A stretch of 64,000 nt of DNA from Paenibacillus sp. OV219 (GCF_900110075.1 NZ_FOCJ01000002.1:434001-498000); one strand, 5' to 3'; shown: positions 26,926 to 36,121, counted from the first letter of the stretch. Made by a program: numbers and translations. The notes: a model not told the origin generated them from the letters alone.

Positions 26926-28341
26926 GTGAAGATTTGGCGTAGTGTTGTCGGCAAGCTGTGGATTACGATTATTGTGCTCGTTGCAGTTGTATTGCTTATT
27001 CTAGGCATGTTCCTGCTGCAATATATAGATCTTGCGTTCAAGAAGAATTCGCATGATGTGAAGATGCTGTTCGTGTATACATCCATTATCGGATTTCTAT
27101 TGTCTACGTTCTTCGCGTTCTTCCTATCGACCAAGATCACGCAGCCTCTGCTGCAAATGAAGAAAGCAGCGGACTTGATCGCACAAGGTGAGTACCGGAC
27201 GCGGGTTCCCATCCGTTCGACGGACGAAATCGGCGAGCTGGCGAATACGTTCAACCATATGGCTTCTGAACTGGACACGCTCATCCGTGATCTGAATCAC
27301 GAGAAGGAGCATTTGGCGAGCGTTCACCGCAGTATGGCTGATGCGGTAGTTACCTTCGATGCAGAAGGCCAGGTCATTCTGGCGAACCCGCATGGACAAG
27401 AGCTCATCGAAGCGTGGAACGAGCTGGAGTGGGCGGAGGATTATCGTCCACAGACGCAAGTGCCGGGACCGCTCTTCGAGCTGTTCCGCAAGGTGCTTCG
27501 GGAGGGCAAAGATTTAACGGACAAAGTCCACGTGCAGAGCGGTGTGTGGTCTGTCGTTATGGCACCGCTCAAGTCGAACGATACTGTACGCGGAGCAGTG
27601 GCCGTCATGCGGAACGTAACGGAGGAGTCGAAGCTCGAGAAGCTCCGCCGTGATTTCGTTGCGAATGTCTCACATGAGATTCGGACGCCGCTCTCCATGC
27701 TGCAAGGCTACAGCGAAGCGCTGCTGGACGATATTGCAGGCTCGCCGGAAGAGCGCAAAGAGCTCGCGCAGGTCATTTATGAAGAGTCGCTTCGTATGGG
27801 ACGGCTTGTCAAAGACTTGCTTGATCTAGCCCGCATGGAAGCTGGACACATTGAGATGAAGCTGGAAGCTACCGATCTGTCTGTGCTCGTACGGCGTGTG
27901 CACCGCAAGTTCCAGGTGCTCGCCAAAGAGCAGGAGATTTCGCTGAGCTATGAGCTGCCTGAAGGCCCGCTCGTCATTACGCAAGCGGATGAGGACCGCC
28001 TTGAGCAGGTGCTCACAAATTTGCTCGACAATGCGATTCGGCATACAGCGAAGCAAGCCGAGATTTATCTAAGTGCGAATTCGGTTACCGTGGACAATAA
28101 ACCTTATGTAGAGCTGAAGGTGAAGGACCAAGGAGAAGGCATTCCGAATGAGGACTTGCCGTTCATCTTCGAGCGGTTCTACAAAGCGGACAAAGCGCGT
28201 ACGCGCGGCGCATCGTCTGGAGGCACAGGCCTTGGGCTTGCCATAGTGAAGAACATTATCGAGTCGCACCGCGGCACGATCAAGGCTGAGAGTACGCTTG
28301 GAGCGGGAACGACATTTACGATCAAGCTGCCAGTGCAATAA
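26926..28341 (+). CDS. resE: Sensor histidine kinase ResE, short form
   Basis: Partner kinase of ResD. The 471 residues show TM1 (about 8-30), a very short external loop of about 15 residues, TM2 (about 45-65), HAMP (about 66-118), PAS (about 125-235), the phosphoacceptor histidine in FVANVSHEIRTPLSML, and the ATPase boxes NLLDNAIRHT, DQGEGIP and GTGLGLAIVKN. B. subtilis ResE is about 590 residues with a sizeable external domain, absent here, so signals are likely read by the membrane or PAS parts. GTG start abuts the resD stop. Confidence 0.93.
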   Translation: MKIWRSVVGKLWITIIVLVAVVLLILGMFLLQYIDLAFKKNSHDVKMLFVYTSIIGFLLSTFFAFFLSTKITQPLLQMKKAADLIAQGEYRTRVPIRSTDEIGELANTFNHMASELDTLIRDLNHEKEHLASVHRSMADAVVTFDAEGQVILANPHGQELIEAWNELEWAEDYRPQTQVPGPLFELFRKVLREGKDLTDKVHVQSGVWSVVMAPLKSNDTVRGAVAVMRNVTEESKLEKLRRDFVANVSHEIRTPLSMLQGYSEALLDDIAGSPEERKELAQVIYEESLRMGRLVKDLLDLARMEAGHIEMKLEATDLSVLVRRVHRKFQVLAKEQEISLSYELPEGPLVITQADEDRLEQVLTNLLDNAIRHTAKQAEIYLSANSVTVDNKPYVELKVKDQGEGIPNEDLPFIFERFYKADKARTRGASSGGTGLGLAIVKNIIESHRGTIKAESTLGAGTTFTIKLPVQ

Positions 28342-28378
28342 GAAATAAAGCCGTTCCTCCGGGAACGGCTTTATTTCT
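28341..28378. terminator. Bidirectional terminator after resE
   Basis: A perfect 17-base stem AGAAATAAAGCCGTTCC and its complement with a four-base loop; the AT-rich base gives T-rich tracts on both strands. Confidence 0.95.
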
Positions 28379-28671
28379 GTGTGGTAAGCACCTGGCGTAT
28401 GTACGACCACGGATATGGTGGCTCAGACTGCCACAATGGGTTGCTACAGGCATAATCCTATTCACGCTGACCAAATATTCGTGCAAGCTGATCAAGACAC
28501 CGTGTCAGGTGCTTGAGAGGCTACTACGGCGGAGCACCGTGAGATCGGGACGACGATGGATGGTCGGCTTCAACAATTAAAAAGTCGGTTCTTGTTGAAG
28601 GAAGTAGAGAAATCTTGTTGGTCGTGAAACATTTTCATGAGTAGTCGCCCGCTCACGACTTCTTATAACAA
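28379..28671. other. Gene-free interval with four inverted repeats
   Basis: No gene is seen between resE and serA. The interval holds AAGCACCTG/CAGGTGCTT (28386-28394 with 28506-28514), a nested GTGGC/GCCAC hairpin (28418-28434), CTTCAACAA/TTGTTGAAG (28568-28576 with 28592-28600) and GTCGTGA/TCACGAC (28621-28627 with 28653-28659). It could encode a structured RNA or be a decayed element; no promoter is convincing. Confidence 0.4.
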
Positions 28672-28701
28672 AGCGCCGCCCGTCAGATGAAGGGCGGCGC
28701 T
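28672..28701 (-). terminator. Terminator after serA
   Basis: Ten-base stem AGCGCCGCCC/GGGCGGCGCT. On the - strand it follows the serA stop by about eight bases and is followed by TTTGTTAT. Confidence 0.8.
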
Positions 28702-28708
28702 GTTTATT

Positions 28709-30301
28709 TTACAGGAGGTTAATTTCTTTTGCTTTATTCAGATCAGGAAGTTTCACAAGCTCTGCAATAACGTCTTTGGAAGCACCTTTGTCAACAGTCA
28801 GCACCATAATAGCAGAGCCGCCTACCAGCTCACGACCTACTTGCATCGTTGCAATGTTGACGTTGTTGTTGCCAAGCAGTGTACCGACGTTACCGATGAT
28901 ACCCGGCTTATCGTTGTGCGAGATCAGAATGAGATTGCCTTCTGGCGCAACATCGACTGGGAAACGGTCGATCTGAACGATGCGTGGGCCATAACCAGTG
29001 AGCATCGTGCCTGTTACTTGGCGAGTTGCTGTCTTGGAACGGAGTACGACAGTGAGCGAGTTCGTGAAGTCACGCGCTACGTGCGACTTTTGAACAACGA
29101 TATTGACGTGACGTTCTTTTGCCAGATGCATCGAGTTCACGACATTGACTTGATCCTTGCCAAGGTGGTGAGAGAGCACACCGCGTACGACATAACGCGT
29201 AAGCGGCTGCGTGTCGACTTCGGATAGATCGCCTGCGTAGCTAACTGTAATTTCTTCGACTGCGCCTTCGATCAATTGGGAGACGAAGCTTCCGAGCTTC
29301 TCGCCAAGACCGAAGTAAGGCTGCAGCTTGTTCAGCACGTCAGCCGGGATAGGCGGCATGTTCACTGCATTCATGAACGGCTGCTCGCGCAAAATGTTAA
29401 GTACTTGCTCGGATACGTCAATCGCAACGTTCTCTTGCGCTTCAACTGTCGATGCGCCAAGATGCGGAGTTACGATGATCTTCGGATGCTTCAGGAACGG
29501 ATGGTCCGCTGCCGGAGGTTCAACCTCGAATACGTCGAACGCTGCGCCTGCAACGATGCCTTGATCCACTGCTTCCACAAGCGCGAGCTCATCAATGATG
29601 CCGCCGCGTGCGCAGTTTACGATGCGCATACCCTTCTTCATCACTTCGAATTGCGGGCGGGAGATCATGTGGCGCGTTTCCGGCGTAAGCGGCGTATGAA
29701 CCGTCATGAAATCTGCGTTACGAACGACTTCATCAACGCTGGATAGGCGAATGCCCATTTTCTCAGCGCGCTCTTCCGTTAAGAATGGGTCATAGCCCCA
29801 AATAATCATACCGAACGCTTTCGCACGTTTTGCGACTTCGCTGCCGATGCGGCCCATGCCGAGAACACCGAGGATTTTGCCGCGAAGCTCAACGCCTACG
29901 AACGACTTGCGGTCCCACTCGCCGCCTACAGTCTTGTGGTAGGCTTGCGGAATGTGGCGGGCTACCGACATCATCATCGCGAACGTATGCTCACAAGTTG
30001 TAATCGTATTGCCGTCTGGTGCGTTAATAACGATAATTCCGCGCTGAGTAGCTGCTTCCAAGTCGATATTGTCTACGCCGACGCCTGCACGTCCGATAAC
30101 TTTGAGCGCTTTGCCGGCTTCCATAATACGGGCTGTAACCCGTGTTTGGCTGCGCACGAGAAGTGCGTCATATTCACCGATAATTGCAACTAGCTCATCT
30201 TCACTTAATCCAGGCTTTTTGTCGACAATGACATCATCTGCATCCATAAGCTTCTGAATGCCTAGATCGCTGATTGGATCTGATACCAATACTTTAAACA
30301 T
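28709..30301 (-). CDS. serA: D-3-phosphoglycerate dehydrogenase
   Basis: First step of serine synthesis. The 530 residues start MFKVLVSDPISDLGI and contain the substrate domain, the NAD fold (GKILGVLGMGRIGSEVAKRA), catalytic His-Glu region (TPHLGASTVEAQ), an intervening domain and a C-terminal ACT domain (LILISHNDKPGIIGNVGTLL) for serine feedback. The ATG at 30301 is preceded on the - strand by AGGAGG. It is convergent with resE. Its leader contains a possible attenuator (30355-30404). Confidence 0.96.
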   Translation of the reverse strand: MFKVLVSDPISDLGIQKLMDADDVIVDKKPGLSEDELVAIIGEYDALLVRSQTRVTARIMEAGKALKVIGRAGVGVDNIDLEAATQRGIIVINAPDGNTITTCEHTFAMMMSVARHIPQAYHKTVGGEWDRKSFVGVELRGKILGVLGMGRIGSEVAKRAKAFGMIIWGYDPFLTEERAEKMGIRLSSVDEVVRNADFMTVHTPLTPETRHMISRPQFEVMKKGMRIVNCARGGIIDELALVEAVDQGIVAGAAFDVFEVEPPAADHPFLKHPKIIVTPHLGASTVEAQENVAIDVSEQVLNILREQPFMNAVNMPPIPADVLNKLQPYFGLGEKLGSFVSQLIEGAVEEITVSYAGDLSEVDTQPLTRYVVRGVLSHHLGKDQVNVVNSMHLAKERHVNIVVQKSHVARDFTNSLTVVLRSKTATRQVTGTMLTGYGPRIVQIDRFPVDVAPEGNLILISHNDKPGIIGNVGTLLGNNNVNIATMQVGRELVGGSAIMVLTVDKGASKDVIAELVKLPDLNKAKEINLL

Positions 30302-30354
30302 GTTGGATTTGCCTCCTAAAGCGTTTGTATGATGGATGTATAGTGGAAGTGAAA

Positions 30355-30404
30355 GACCCTCGTCCTGAAAGCTATTGCACATCGCAGCAGCTTAGGTGAG
30401 GGTC
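30355..30404 (-). promoter_or_regulatory. Hairpin in the serA leader
   Basis: On the - strand GACCCTC (30404-30398) pairs with GAGGGTC (30361-30355), with an inner AGCT/AGCT pairing. There is no T-box core sequence and no long T run, so the role is open. TATAAA with TTGCTT 16 bases upstream, about 90 bases further up, could be the promoter. Confidence 0.35.
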
Positions 30405-30518
30405 AATTCACACGATCACACGTCAAGCTAATGTTGTACCGGATTAATGTTGAAGCCAAGGCTGCATAATTGTTTACTATTTTATAGCAAGAAGAACTAT
30501 AAAAGCAATGACTAAAAC

Positions 30519-30547
30519 TTGCTCAATTGTGAAAATTTCGTTATGAT
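30519..30547 (+). promoter_or_regulatory. Sigma-A-type promoter of the rhodanese gene
   Basis: TTGCTC (30519-30524), 17-base spacer, TATGAT (30542-30547), 31 bases before the ATG. Confidence 0.6.
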
Positions 30548-30578
30548 CGACGCAACTAATTAGGGAGGGGAAATGAAC

Positions 30579-30905
30579 ATGGAGCAGTGGAGCAATATTA
30601 AACCAGAGACTTTCATGGAGCTGGTCAAGAGCGGGAAGCTGACCGATGATCAGATCATCGATGTGCGGGAGCTGGAAGAGTGGAACTATTATCACCTCGA
30701 TCCAAGCACGCTTATGCCGTTATCCTCCTTCGAGGAAAGCTCAGAGCGGATTAGCACGGAGAAGCCAGTCTACATTATTTGTGCGCATGGCGTACGCAGT
30801 GCTGCCGTTTGCCGTTACTTAAGTGAAAGAGGATACGGCAACCTCACCAATGTTGTTGGCGGAATGGCTGCAGTATCCTCTCTGGATGGCTTTCAGTACG
30901 ACTAA
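30579..30905 (+). CDS. Rhodanese-like domain protein
   Basis: Single-domain rhodanese of 108 residues with active-site C68 in the loop CAHGVRS and the IIDVRELEEW motif near residue 26. Such proteins carry persulfide sulfur; the acceptor here is unknown. ATG 30579 is eight bases from GGGAGGGG; ATG 30573 is too close to it. Monocistronic, convergent with the next gene. Confidence 0.9.
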   Translation: MEQWSNIKPETFMELVKSGKLTDDQIIDVRELEEWNYYHLDPSTLMPLSSFEESSERISTEKPVYIICAHGVRSAAVCRYLSERGYGNLTNVVGGMAAVSSLDGFQYD

Positions 30906-30921
30906 GGCTTTATTAAAGTGG

Positions 30922-31842
30922 TTATTTCTCTGGGAAGAAGAATGGCAGCTGCGGGACCAATTGCTTGGCATACAGTTCCGCTTTGCTTTCAGCAAAATCT
31001 CCTTGACGAACAGCGTCCGTACGAATAAGCAGGTCGACGACAGATGCTACTGTTCGCTTATTCATAGTAGCAGCTTGGCCCGAGCCGATGAATTGATCGA
31101 CGCGTGCGGTGAGATCTTGTGGATAGTATGGTGCAAGCAGCTTACGCGAGTTCAACTCATCGGCCATTAATTTATTCTTGATCGTCAGCTGAAGTGCACT
31201 CCAGCCTTTGAGGCTGATTGAGGAAGTAGCGCTAAAGCTGCTCGGGATGTTCGGGTCTACCGAAGCGCCCCACTTCTGCATCGCGGAATAATAATTCTGC
31301 TGACCGCTTAATGCGAATTTGACGCCGTCTATATAATATGGATCTTTCTTGAGTGTTTTAAGTAACGCGCCTGCTTCCATATCTTTGGAAGAGCTGGCAG
31401 CACGCTGCGCATTCTCGCTGAACATCTTGAGGCTCTTGAGCAGATCAAGCTGCGCCGATTGAAGCAGTGATGCGCTATTCGGAACACTCGCTTGTTCGGC
31501 TTCTTTATATCTCTGATCCGCAATGCTTGCGAGCTCCTTCAGAGCAGAGCTGATATCGCTGATTTGCGAGGTGGATAGCTTATGCATCGTATCGAACCAT
31601 TCAGATTGAAATTCACGATATGGCAAAAATACAGTATGATAGAAAGATACGAGGTCTTGCTGCTGATAGCTTCCGATCTTGGTGCTTTTGCTGGATAAGC
31701 TCTTTGCGCTCTCAACGAACTTTGCTTCCGTCTTGTCTGATCCAACCTGTACGCCATAAAAGAAGGCGCCAACTGCGACAATGAGCATGAATAGGAACCC
31801 GAGGCTAAAGAACATTTCGGTACGTGTTAGTCGTTTCTCCAT
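30922..31842 (-). CDS. Membrane-anchored hypothetical protein
   Basis: A 306-residue protein with a cytoplasmic basic N-terminus, one membrane helix (about 10-32) and an external, alpha-helical, Ser/Lys/Gln-rich domain. I recognise no characterised family. AAAGGGG precedes the ATG on the - strand. It is divergent from the CPBP protease gene and ends 17 bases from the rhodanese stop. Ordinary codon use suggests a resident gene. Confidence 0.75.
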   Translation of the reverse strand: MEKRLTRTEMFFSLGFLFMLIVAVGAFFYGVQVGSDKTEAKFVESAKSLSSKSTKIGSYQQQDLVSFYHTVFLPYREFQSEWFDTMHKLSTSQISDISSALKELASIADQRYKEAEQASVPNSASLLQSAQLDLLKSLKMFSENAQRAASSSKDMEAGALLKTLKKDPYYIDGVKFALSGQQNYYSAMQKWGASVDPNIPSSFSATSSISLKGWSALQLTIKNKLMADELNSRKLLAPYYPQDLTARVDQFIGSGQAATMNKRTVASVVDLLIRTDAVRQGDFAESKAELYAKQLVPQLPFFFPEK

Positions 31843-32009
31843 TATGAATCCCCTTTGTCCTATTAATAAATATATATGTATAATGAGGTTGATAGACTTC
31901 CCACGAATCTAGCACGATCGACATGAATCGGATGTCCTAAACAAGTATAGGATAAAAGATTTGAAAAGGAAATATCAACAATATCAACCTTCCATGCCAG
32001 GAGCTGAAC

Positions 32010-32600
32010 ATGAAGAAATTCGACATTCGAAATATAAAGCTGAAAACAATAAGCATAGACCAACTGGATGATCGAATGCTGCTTATAAATTTATACGCCA
32101 CACAGGCAATTACTTTAGTTATCGGTTTTATCTGGCTATTATTTCAGCATCGAAATCCATTCTTTTTATTCTCCGAGGCGAGCCACTTGGACTACCTGTA
32201 CTGGGGAGTCGGATTAGCCGCTGCAGTAATCGTAGTGGATCTGCTTGTAGCGAGGTTTGTTCCAGAAGAAGCAAACGATGACGGAGGTGTGAATGAGCGA
32301 ATATTCGGCAATCGGCCAGTATGGCATATCGCTGTCATATCACTCGCTGTCGCGATTTGTGAAGAAACGCTGTTCCGCGGAGCTGTGCAGTATCATATCG
32401 GTCCCTATTGGACGAGCATCATCTTCGCAACAATCCATGTCCGCTATCTTCGCCATTGGATTCCTACTGGCCTTGTGTTCGCGATTAGCTACGCGCTTGG
32501 CTGGATCTATATTAAGACCGGTACCTTATGGGCGCCAATAACAGCGCACTTCTTGATTGATTTGATAATGGGCCTGGTTATACGTTTTCGGAGGGCATAA
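32010..32600 (+). CDS. CPBP family intramembrane metalloprotease (YpbD-like)
   Basis: The 196 residues carry the Abi/CPBP motifs: EETLFRG (motif 1), a histidine in FATIHVRYL (motif 2) and HFLIDLIMG (motif 4), with several membrane segments. Members are Rce1-like proteases or bacteriocin self-immunity proteins. Position matches ypbD after serA. AGGAG precedes the ATG. The next gene starts directly after its stop. Confidence 0.88.
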   Translation: MKKFDIRNIKLKTISIDQLDDRMLLINLYATQAITLVIGFIWLLFQHRNPFFLFSEASHLDYLYWGVGLAAAVIVVDLLVARFVPEEANDDGGVNERIFGNRPVWHIAVISLAVAICEETLFRGAVQYHIGPYWTSIIFATIHVRYLRHWIPTGLVFAISYALGWIYIKTGTLWAPITAHFLIDLIMGLVIRFRRA

Positions 32601-32840
32601 ATGAGCAGAGTAGAGAAATTTGGCAGACGAAATGCTGTTCCAGAACAAGCAAGAAGCAAGAATAAGAAGGCAACGAAACAACGTGCAGTTAATGAACAAG
32701 AGAACAAGGAGCTTTCTTCACGCAGGGAGGCTCATCCGTCAAATAAACAGCAAATGACGAAGTGGTTCTTCCGTTTCGTAATTGGTCTGTTTGTGCTGTT
32801 AATGATTGGACTGCTTTTGTGGGGCCGACAATACTCTTAG
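32601..32840 (+). CDS. Small tail-anchored membrane protein
   Basis: A 79-residue protein with a very basic N-terminal half (RRNAVPEQARSKNKKATKQR) and one C-terminal membrane helix (about 54-74). Its ATG abuts the preceding stop (TAAATG), so it is coupled to the CPBP gene. Family not recognised. Confidence 0.7.
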   Translation: MSRVEKFGRRNAVPEQARSKNKKATKQRAVNEQENKELSSRREAHPSNKQQMTKWFFRFVIGLFVLLMIGLLLWGRQYS

Positions 32841-32885
32841 TGACTTTGCGGTTCTCTCTACTAATTGAAAGGAGAGCTAACGATT

Positions 32886-33734
32886 GTGATATTTCTGCTT
32901 GCAGCCGCAACGGTTGTTATAGTTGGATTACTTTTCTATGTCTTATTCGTCATTCTATCCTATAAGTATCGCTTGGATGAGCAGAGCACTGAGCTGGAGC
33001 GGCTTCCGGCGTCGTTCGATGGCACGAACCTCCTATTCATCTCGGATATTCACCGTCGCATAATCCCTGAGAAAATGATTGAGAAGTGTATTGCAGCCGG
33101 AGGCGCAGATTTGGTGCTGATCGGCGGCGATCTTAGGGAACGGAATGTACCGCTCGAACGCACCCGCAGCAATATTCAGAAGCTGGCACGTATCGCGCCG
33201 ATCTATCTCGTCTATGGCAATCATGACTTTGATGAAGATATGAGAGCGTTGGAAGTAATGCTGTCAGAGGAACGCGTCCGAGTGCTCGTGAACGAATCGG
33301 TCGTGCTGGAGCAGCGTGACGGGAGGCGAATTCGACTTGTCGGTGTTGATGATCCGCGCACAAGGCGGGATCGGCTGTCGCATGCGCTTAGGGAGCCGGA
33401 GGATGGCGGCGAGTTGTGCACCATTGTGCTTGCTCATGCGCCGATTCTGGCAACGAGGCTGCCTGAAGATGCAGCCGTAGATCTTATCCTGGCAGGTCAT
33501 ACACATGGTGGGCAAATTGCACTTCCGTTCATCGGGCCTGTCCTGCGTAGGAAGAGCGACTCGCCGTATGTGCGGGGCTGGTTTGAGCTTGCGAGCAAGC
33601 AAACAACCGGGCCAAAGCTGACCCGGTTGTTCGTAAGCTGCGGATTCGGCACCTCTGGCTTGCCGATCCGGTTTATGACCCCGCCAGAGCTGCATCGCAT
33701 TACTTTGCGGTCTGTGCGGCAGGGGGAGAATTAA
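32886..33734 (+). CDS. Membrane-anchored metallophosphoesterase (YpbG-like)
   Basis: The 282 residues have an N-terminal membrane helix (about 2-25) and a calcineurin-type phosphoesterase domain: SDIH, GGDLRE, GNHDFDED and AGHTHGGQ metal ligands. Substrate unknown. GTG 32886 follows GGAG at 32871-32874; the ORF extends to a TTG at 32865 that overlaps the site. The last 35 bases overlap the convergent deacetylase gene. Confidence 0.9.
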   Translation: MIFLLAAATVVIVGLLFYVLFVILSYKYRLDEQSTELERLPASFDGTNLLFISDIHRRIIPEKMIEKCIAAGGADLVLIGGDLRERNVPLERTRSNIQKLARIAPIYLVYGNHDFDEDMRALEVMLSEERVRVLVNESVVLEQRDGRRIRLVGVDDPRTRRDRLSHALREPEDGGELCTIVLAHAPILATRLPEDAAVDLILAGHTHGGQIALPFIGPVLRRKSDSPYVRGWFELASKQTTGPKLTRLFVSCGFGTSGLPIRFMTPPELHRITLRSVRQGEN

Positions 33735-34707
33735 GCGCAAGATCGATCGTATCCGGATCGATGAACCCATAACCTTTCTCTTCGAGCTTCGTTAGCAGCG
33801 TATCCAGTGCTTCTGTTGTCCAAGGCAGCTCATGCATAAGAATGTTGACGCCTGGATGAAGCTGCTCGAGCACGTTCGCAATGACTTTGTCCGGTTTATC
33901 CTTCGTACTTGCGTCCCAGTCGAGCGAGCCATCTGACCAAGTCATATAGAGCATTCCTTGGCCGCGAACGACGCTCTTAACGAAGTCATTGCCATTGCCG
34001 AACGGCGGACGGAAGAAGACTGGCTCCTTACCGGTGACCTCTTTCACAATTTGCTGTACATCTCCGATTTGCTTCTTCACCGAAGCTTCCGTTTCTTTCT
34101 TTAAGTCGATATGATCCCAGGAATGGTTGCCGATCGTCTGCCCACGATCGGCTATTTTTTTGAGCAGCTCAGGATGTGCCTTTACTCGGTAGCCGTTCAC
34201 GAAGAATATGGCCTTTGCTTTATGCTTATCTAGTGTATCCAGCAAGGCAGTGACCGTCTTGTCAGCCTTTGGCCCATCATCAAAAGTAAGCAGGACGACT
34301 TTGTTTGAAGTCGTTGTCTTATCGATCGGTACGAAGCTGTATACTTTGTTCATTTGGTACAGCTTCTTCGGTGCTTCCGCTACCGGTTGTTTGTCGGGTT
34401 GGTTCATATCGGTAGGCGCTGTATTCGTAGTCCCTTCGTTATTTGAAGTCGAAGTTCCCGTTTGACCATTACTACCTTGATTCGTCGTCCCTTGACTGGT
34501 ATTATTGCCGGTCTGGCTGTTGTCCACAGGCTTCTGATTCGTTTCTGAAGTCGTATTCGTATTCGTTGATTCGGAACCAGCCGATGCTTCATTCGTTTGG
34601 CTGTTCACAGCTGTCTTCGTGTTGCTGCCCGCGGATCCGCAGCCAGTCAAGGCTAGAAACATCGCGATTGTAACGATACTGATCTGGTATGCACTTCGTT
34701 TCGGCAT
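33700..34707 (-). CDS. Polysaccharide deacetylase lipoprotein
   Basis: NodB-domain carbohydrate esterase 4 protein of 335 residues. It has a lipobox (LTGC, C23), an Asn/Thr/Ser/Gly-rich linker (about 25-110), and the catalytic motifs TFDDGP, the metal triad GNHSWDH, and FRPPFGNG. Probably deacetylates peptidoglycan or another surface glycan on the outer membrane leaflet side. The - strand AGGAGG selects the ATG at 34707. Its 3' end overlaps the phosphoesterase gene. Confidence 0.92.
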   Translation of the reverse strand: MPKRSAYQISIVTIAMFLALTGCGSAGSNTKTAVNSQTNEASAGSESTNTNTTSETNQKPVDNSQTGNNTSQGTTNQGSNGQTGTSTSNNEGTTNTAPTDMNQPDKQPVAEAPKKLYQMNKVYSFVPIDKTTTSNKVVLLTFDDGPKADKTVTALLDTLDKHKAKAIFFVNGYRVKAHPELLKKIADRGQTIGNHSWDHIDLKKETEASVKKQIGDVQQIVKEVTGKEPVFFRPPFGNGNDFVKSVVRGQGMLYMTWSDGSLDWDASTKDKPDKVIANVLEQLHPGVNILMHELPWTTEALDTLLTKLEEKGYGFIDPDTIDLALNSPPAAQTAK

Positions 34708-34887
34708 ATAAGTAAACCTCCTGTTGCCCATGGCTGCATTCGCTTCCAAAACAATGCCCTCATTGTATCATATTTCGAATTTGTCACGAACTTTACTACT
34801 TCCTTTATTTGTACTGGGATGAACGTTCCTGCCTAGGGCAATCTATACGCGAGCCTTACAGCAGCATAGCATAAGGAGGTTTGACGA

Positions 34888-35226
34888 GTGAGATTGACCG
34901 GATTTGTTATTGGAGGTCTTGCTGGTATGGCGGCCGCGGCTTATGTAGCGAGAAAGCGTCCCGGTATGTTCGCTTGGGCGAGCAGCGCTGCAGGTCAAGC
35001 ATTTAATGGAGTGACGCGCGGAATGACACGTAAGGCAATGGGTGCTATGATGAGCCGGCAATTTACACACGAGGCGTCGCATGCAGTCCCAAAGCATACA
35101 GGCGGCTCCGCAGGAAGCGGTTCTGGTAAAGATTCATGGAGCCAGATTGAGATGCTGTTAAATAGTGATCCAGGAGTTAAGCAGCAGGTCGATGAAATTA
35201 AAGCGGAAGCAGCGAAACCTCATTAA
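34888..35226 (+). CDS. Small hypothetical protein with N-terminal membrane helix
   Basis: A 112-residue product beginning MRLTGFVIGGLAGMAAAAYV, with one hydrophobic N-terminal helix, a basic region and an acidic-helix tail after a Gly/Ser linker. Resembles YtxH-like envelope proteins only in layout. GTG start after AGGAGG. Followed by a terminator. Confidence 0.75.
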   Translation: MRLTGFVIGGLAGMAAAAYVARKRPGMFAWASSAAGQAFNGVTRGMTRKAMGAMMSRQFTHEASHAVPKHTGGSAGSGSGKDSWSQIEMLLNSDPGVKQQVDEIKAEAAKPH

Positions 35227-35251
35227 AAAAAATCAAAATAAAGTGCTGAAA

Positions 35252-35313
35252 AGAGAATCGTTTTGCCCTTCAATTGCGTATAAACAATTGACGAGGCAGC
35301 GATTCTTTTTTTT
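35252..35313 (+). terminator. Terminator with a long, two-tier stem
   Basis: AGAATCG (35254-35260) pairs with CGATTCT (35300-35306), with an inner TCAATTG/CAATTGA stem, followed by a T run. Confidence 0.8.
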
Positions 35314-35498
35314 GTATTGGCGAGTAGTATTCCACCCACAGACATGCTAACATAGTTACATAGCACAATTTAATCACTCAAACAGCTGCTGCTTCATACG
35401 CTGTGTATAACAGATACACGTTCACGTTCAGTGTGCTTTCGCAGACAGTTTTTGCTCCGAGAACGAAGCAGATGCTTTTCGAAGAGGAGGATCCTATC

Positions 35499-36104
35499 AT
35501 GAAAATCGAACGGCTCAATCAAGACAAAATACGTATATTCCTGACGTTCGACGACTTGCTGGAGCGGGGGATCCAGAAGGAAGACATGTGGCGCGAAATT
35601 CCGAAGGTGCACGAGCTATTCAGTGAAATGATGGATCAAGCCTACAGTGAGCTCGGTTTTGACGCTAACGGTCCACTTGCTGTTGAAGTGTTCGCACTGC
35701 CTGCTCAAGGAATGGTCGTTATCGTGACACGTGGCAAAGTGAACGGGAAGAACGAGGATCACACCCAGGAAGATGAGAACGATGAAGACGTATACGAGAT
35801 GGAAGTAACGCTTGAACAAAGCGACATCGTTCTTTACGCGTTTCGGGACATCGAGGATGTCATCTCCGTAAGTAAGCAGCTGAAGGCTGCGGATCTGATC
35901 GAAGATGGACGTCTATACGCCTACAACGGTAAATATATGCTTGCCTTCGAACCTGTTGGATTTGAGCTGCCGCGCTATCATGCGATAATCGCGCTGCTAG
36001 CCGAGTACGGAGAGGCGACTTCTATCACGACCGCTGTTCTTGAAGAATACGGTAAAGTGATCGTGCCAGCCAAAGCCGTTCTCGAAATTTGCACTCATTT
36101 CTAA
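35499..36104 (+). CDS. mecA: MecA family adaptor protein
   Basis: Adaptor that delivers substrates to ClpC/ClpP. The 201 residues start MKIERLNQDKIRIFLTFDDLLERG, the substrate-binding N-domain, then an acidic linker (about 88-105) and a C-terminal ClpC-binding domain (ALLAEYGEAT). The position before gudB matches ypbH (mecB) of B. subtilis. GAGGAGG precedes ATG 35499. Two family members are usual in bacilli, and the paralogue assignment is by position. Confidence 0.92.
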   Translation: MKIERLNQDKIRIFLTFDDLLERGIQKEDMWREIPKVHELFSEMMDQAYSELGFDANGPLAVEVFALPAQGMVVIVTRGKVNGKNEDHTQEDENDEDVYEMEVTLEQSDIVLYAFRDIEDVISVSKQLKAADLIEDGRLYAYNGKYMLAFEPVGFELPRYHAIIALLAEYGEATSITTAVLEEYGKVIVPAKAVLEICTHF

Positions 36105-36121
36105 TGCAGTCCAATGTAATG

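Noticed and set aside
30302..30540. T-box riboswitch upstream of serA
   Set aside because: The conserved T-box sequence (GGTGGTACCGCG-type) and specifier stem are not seen.
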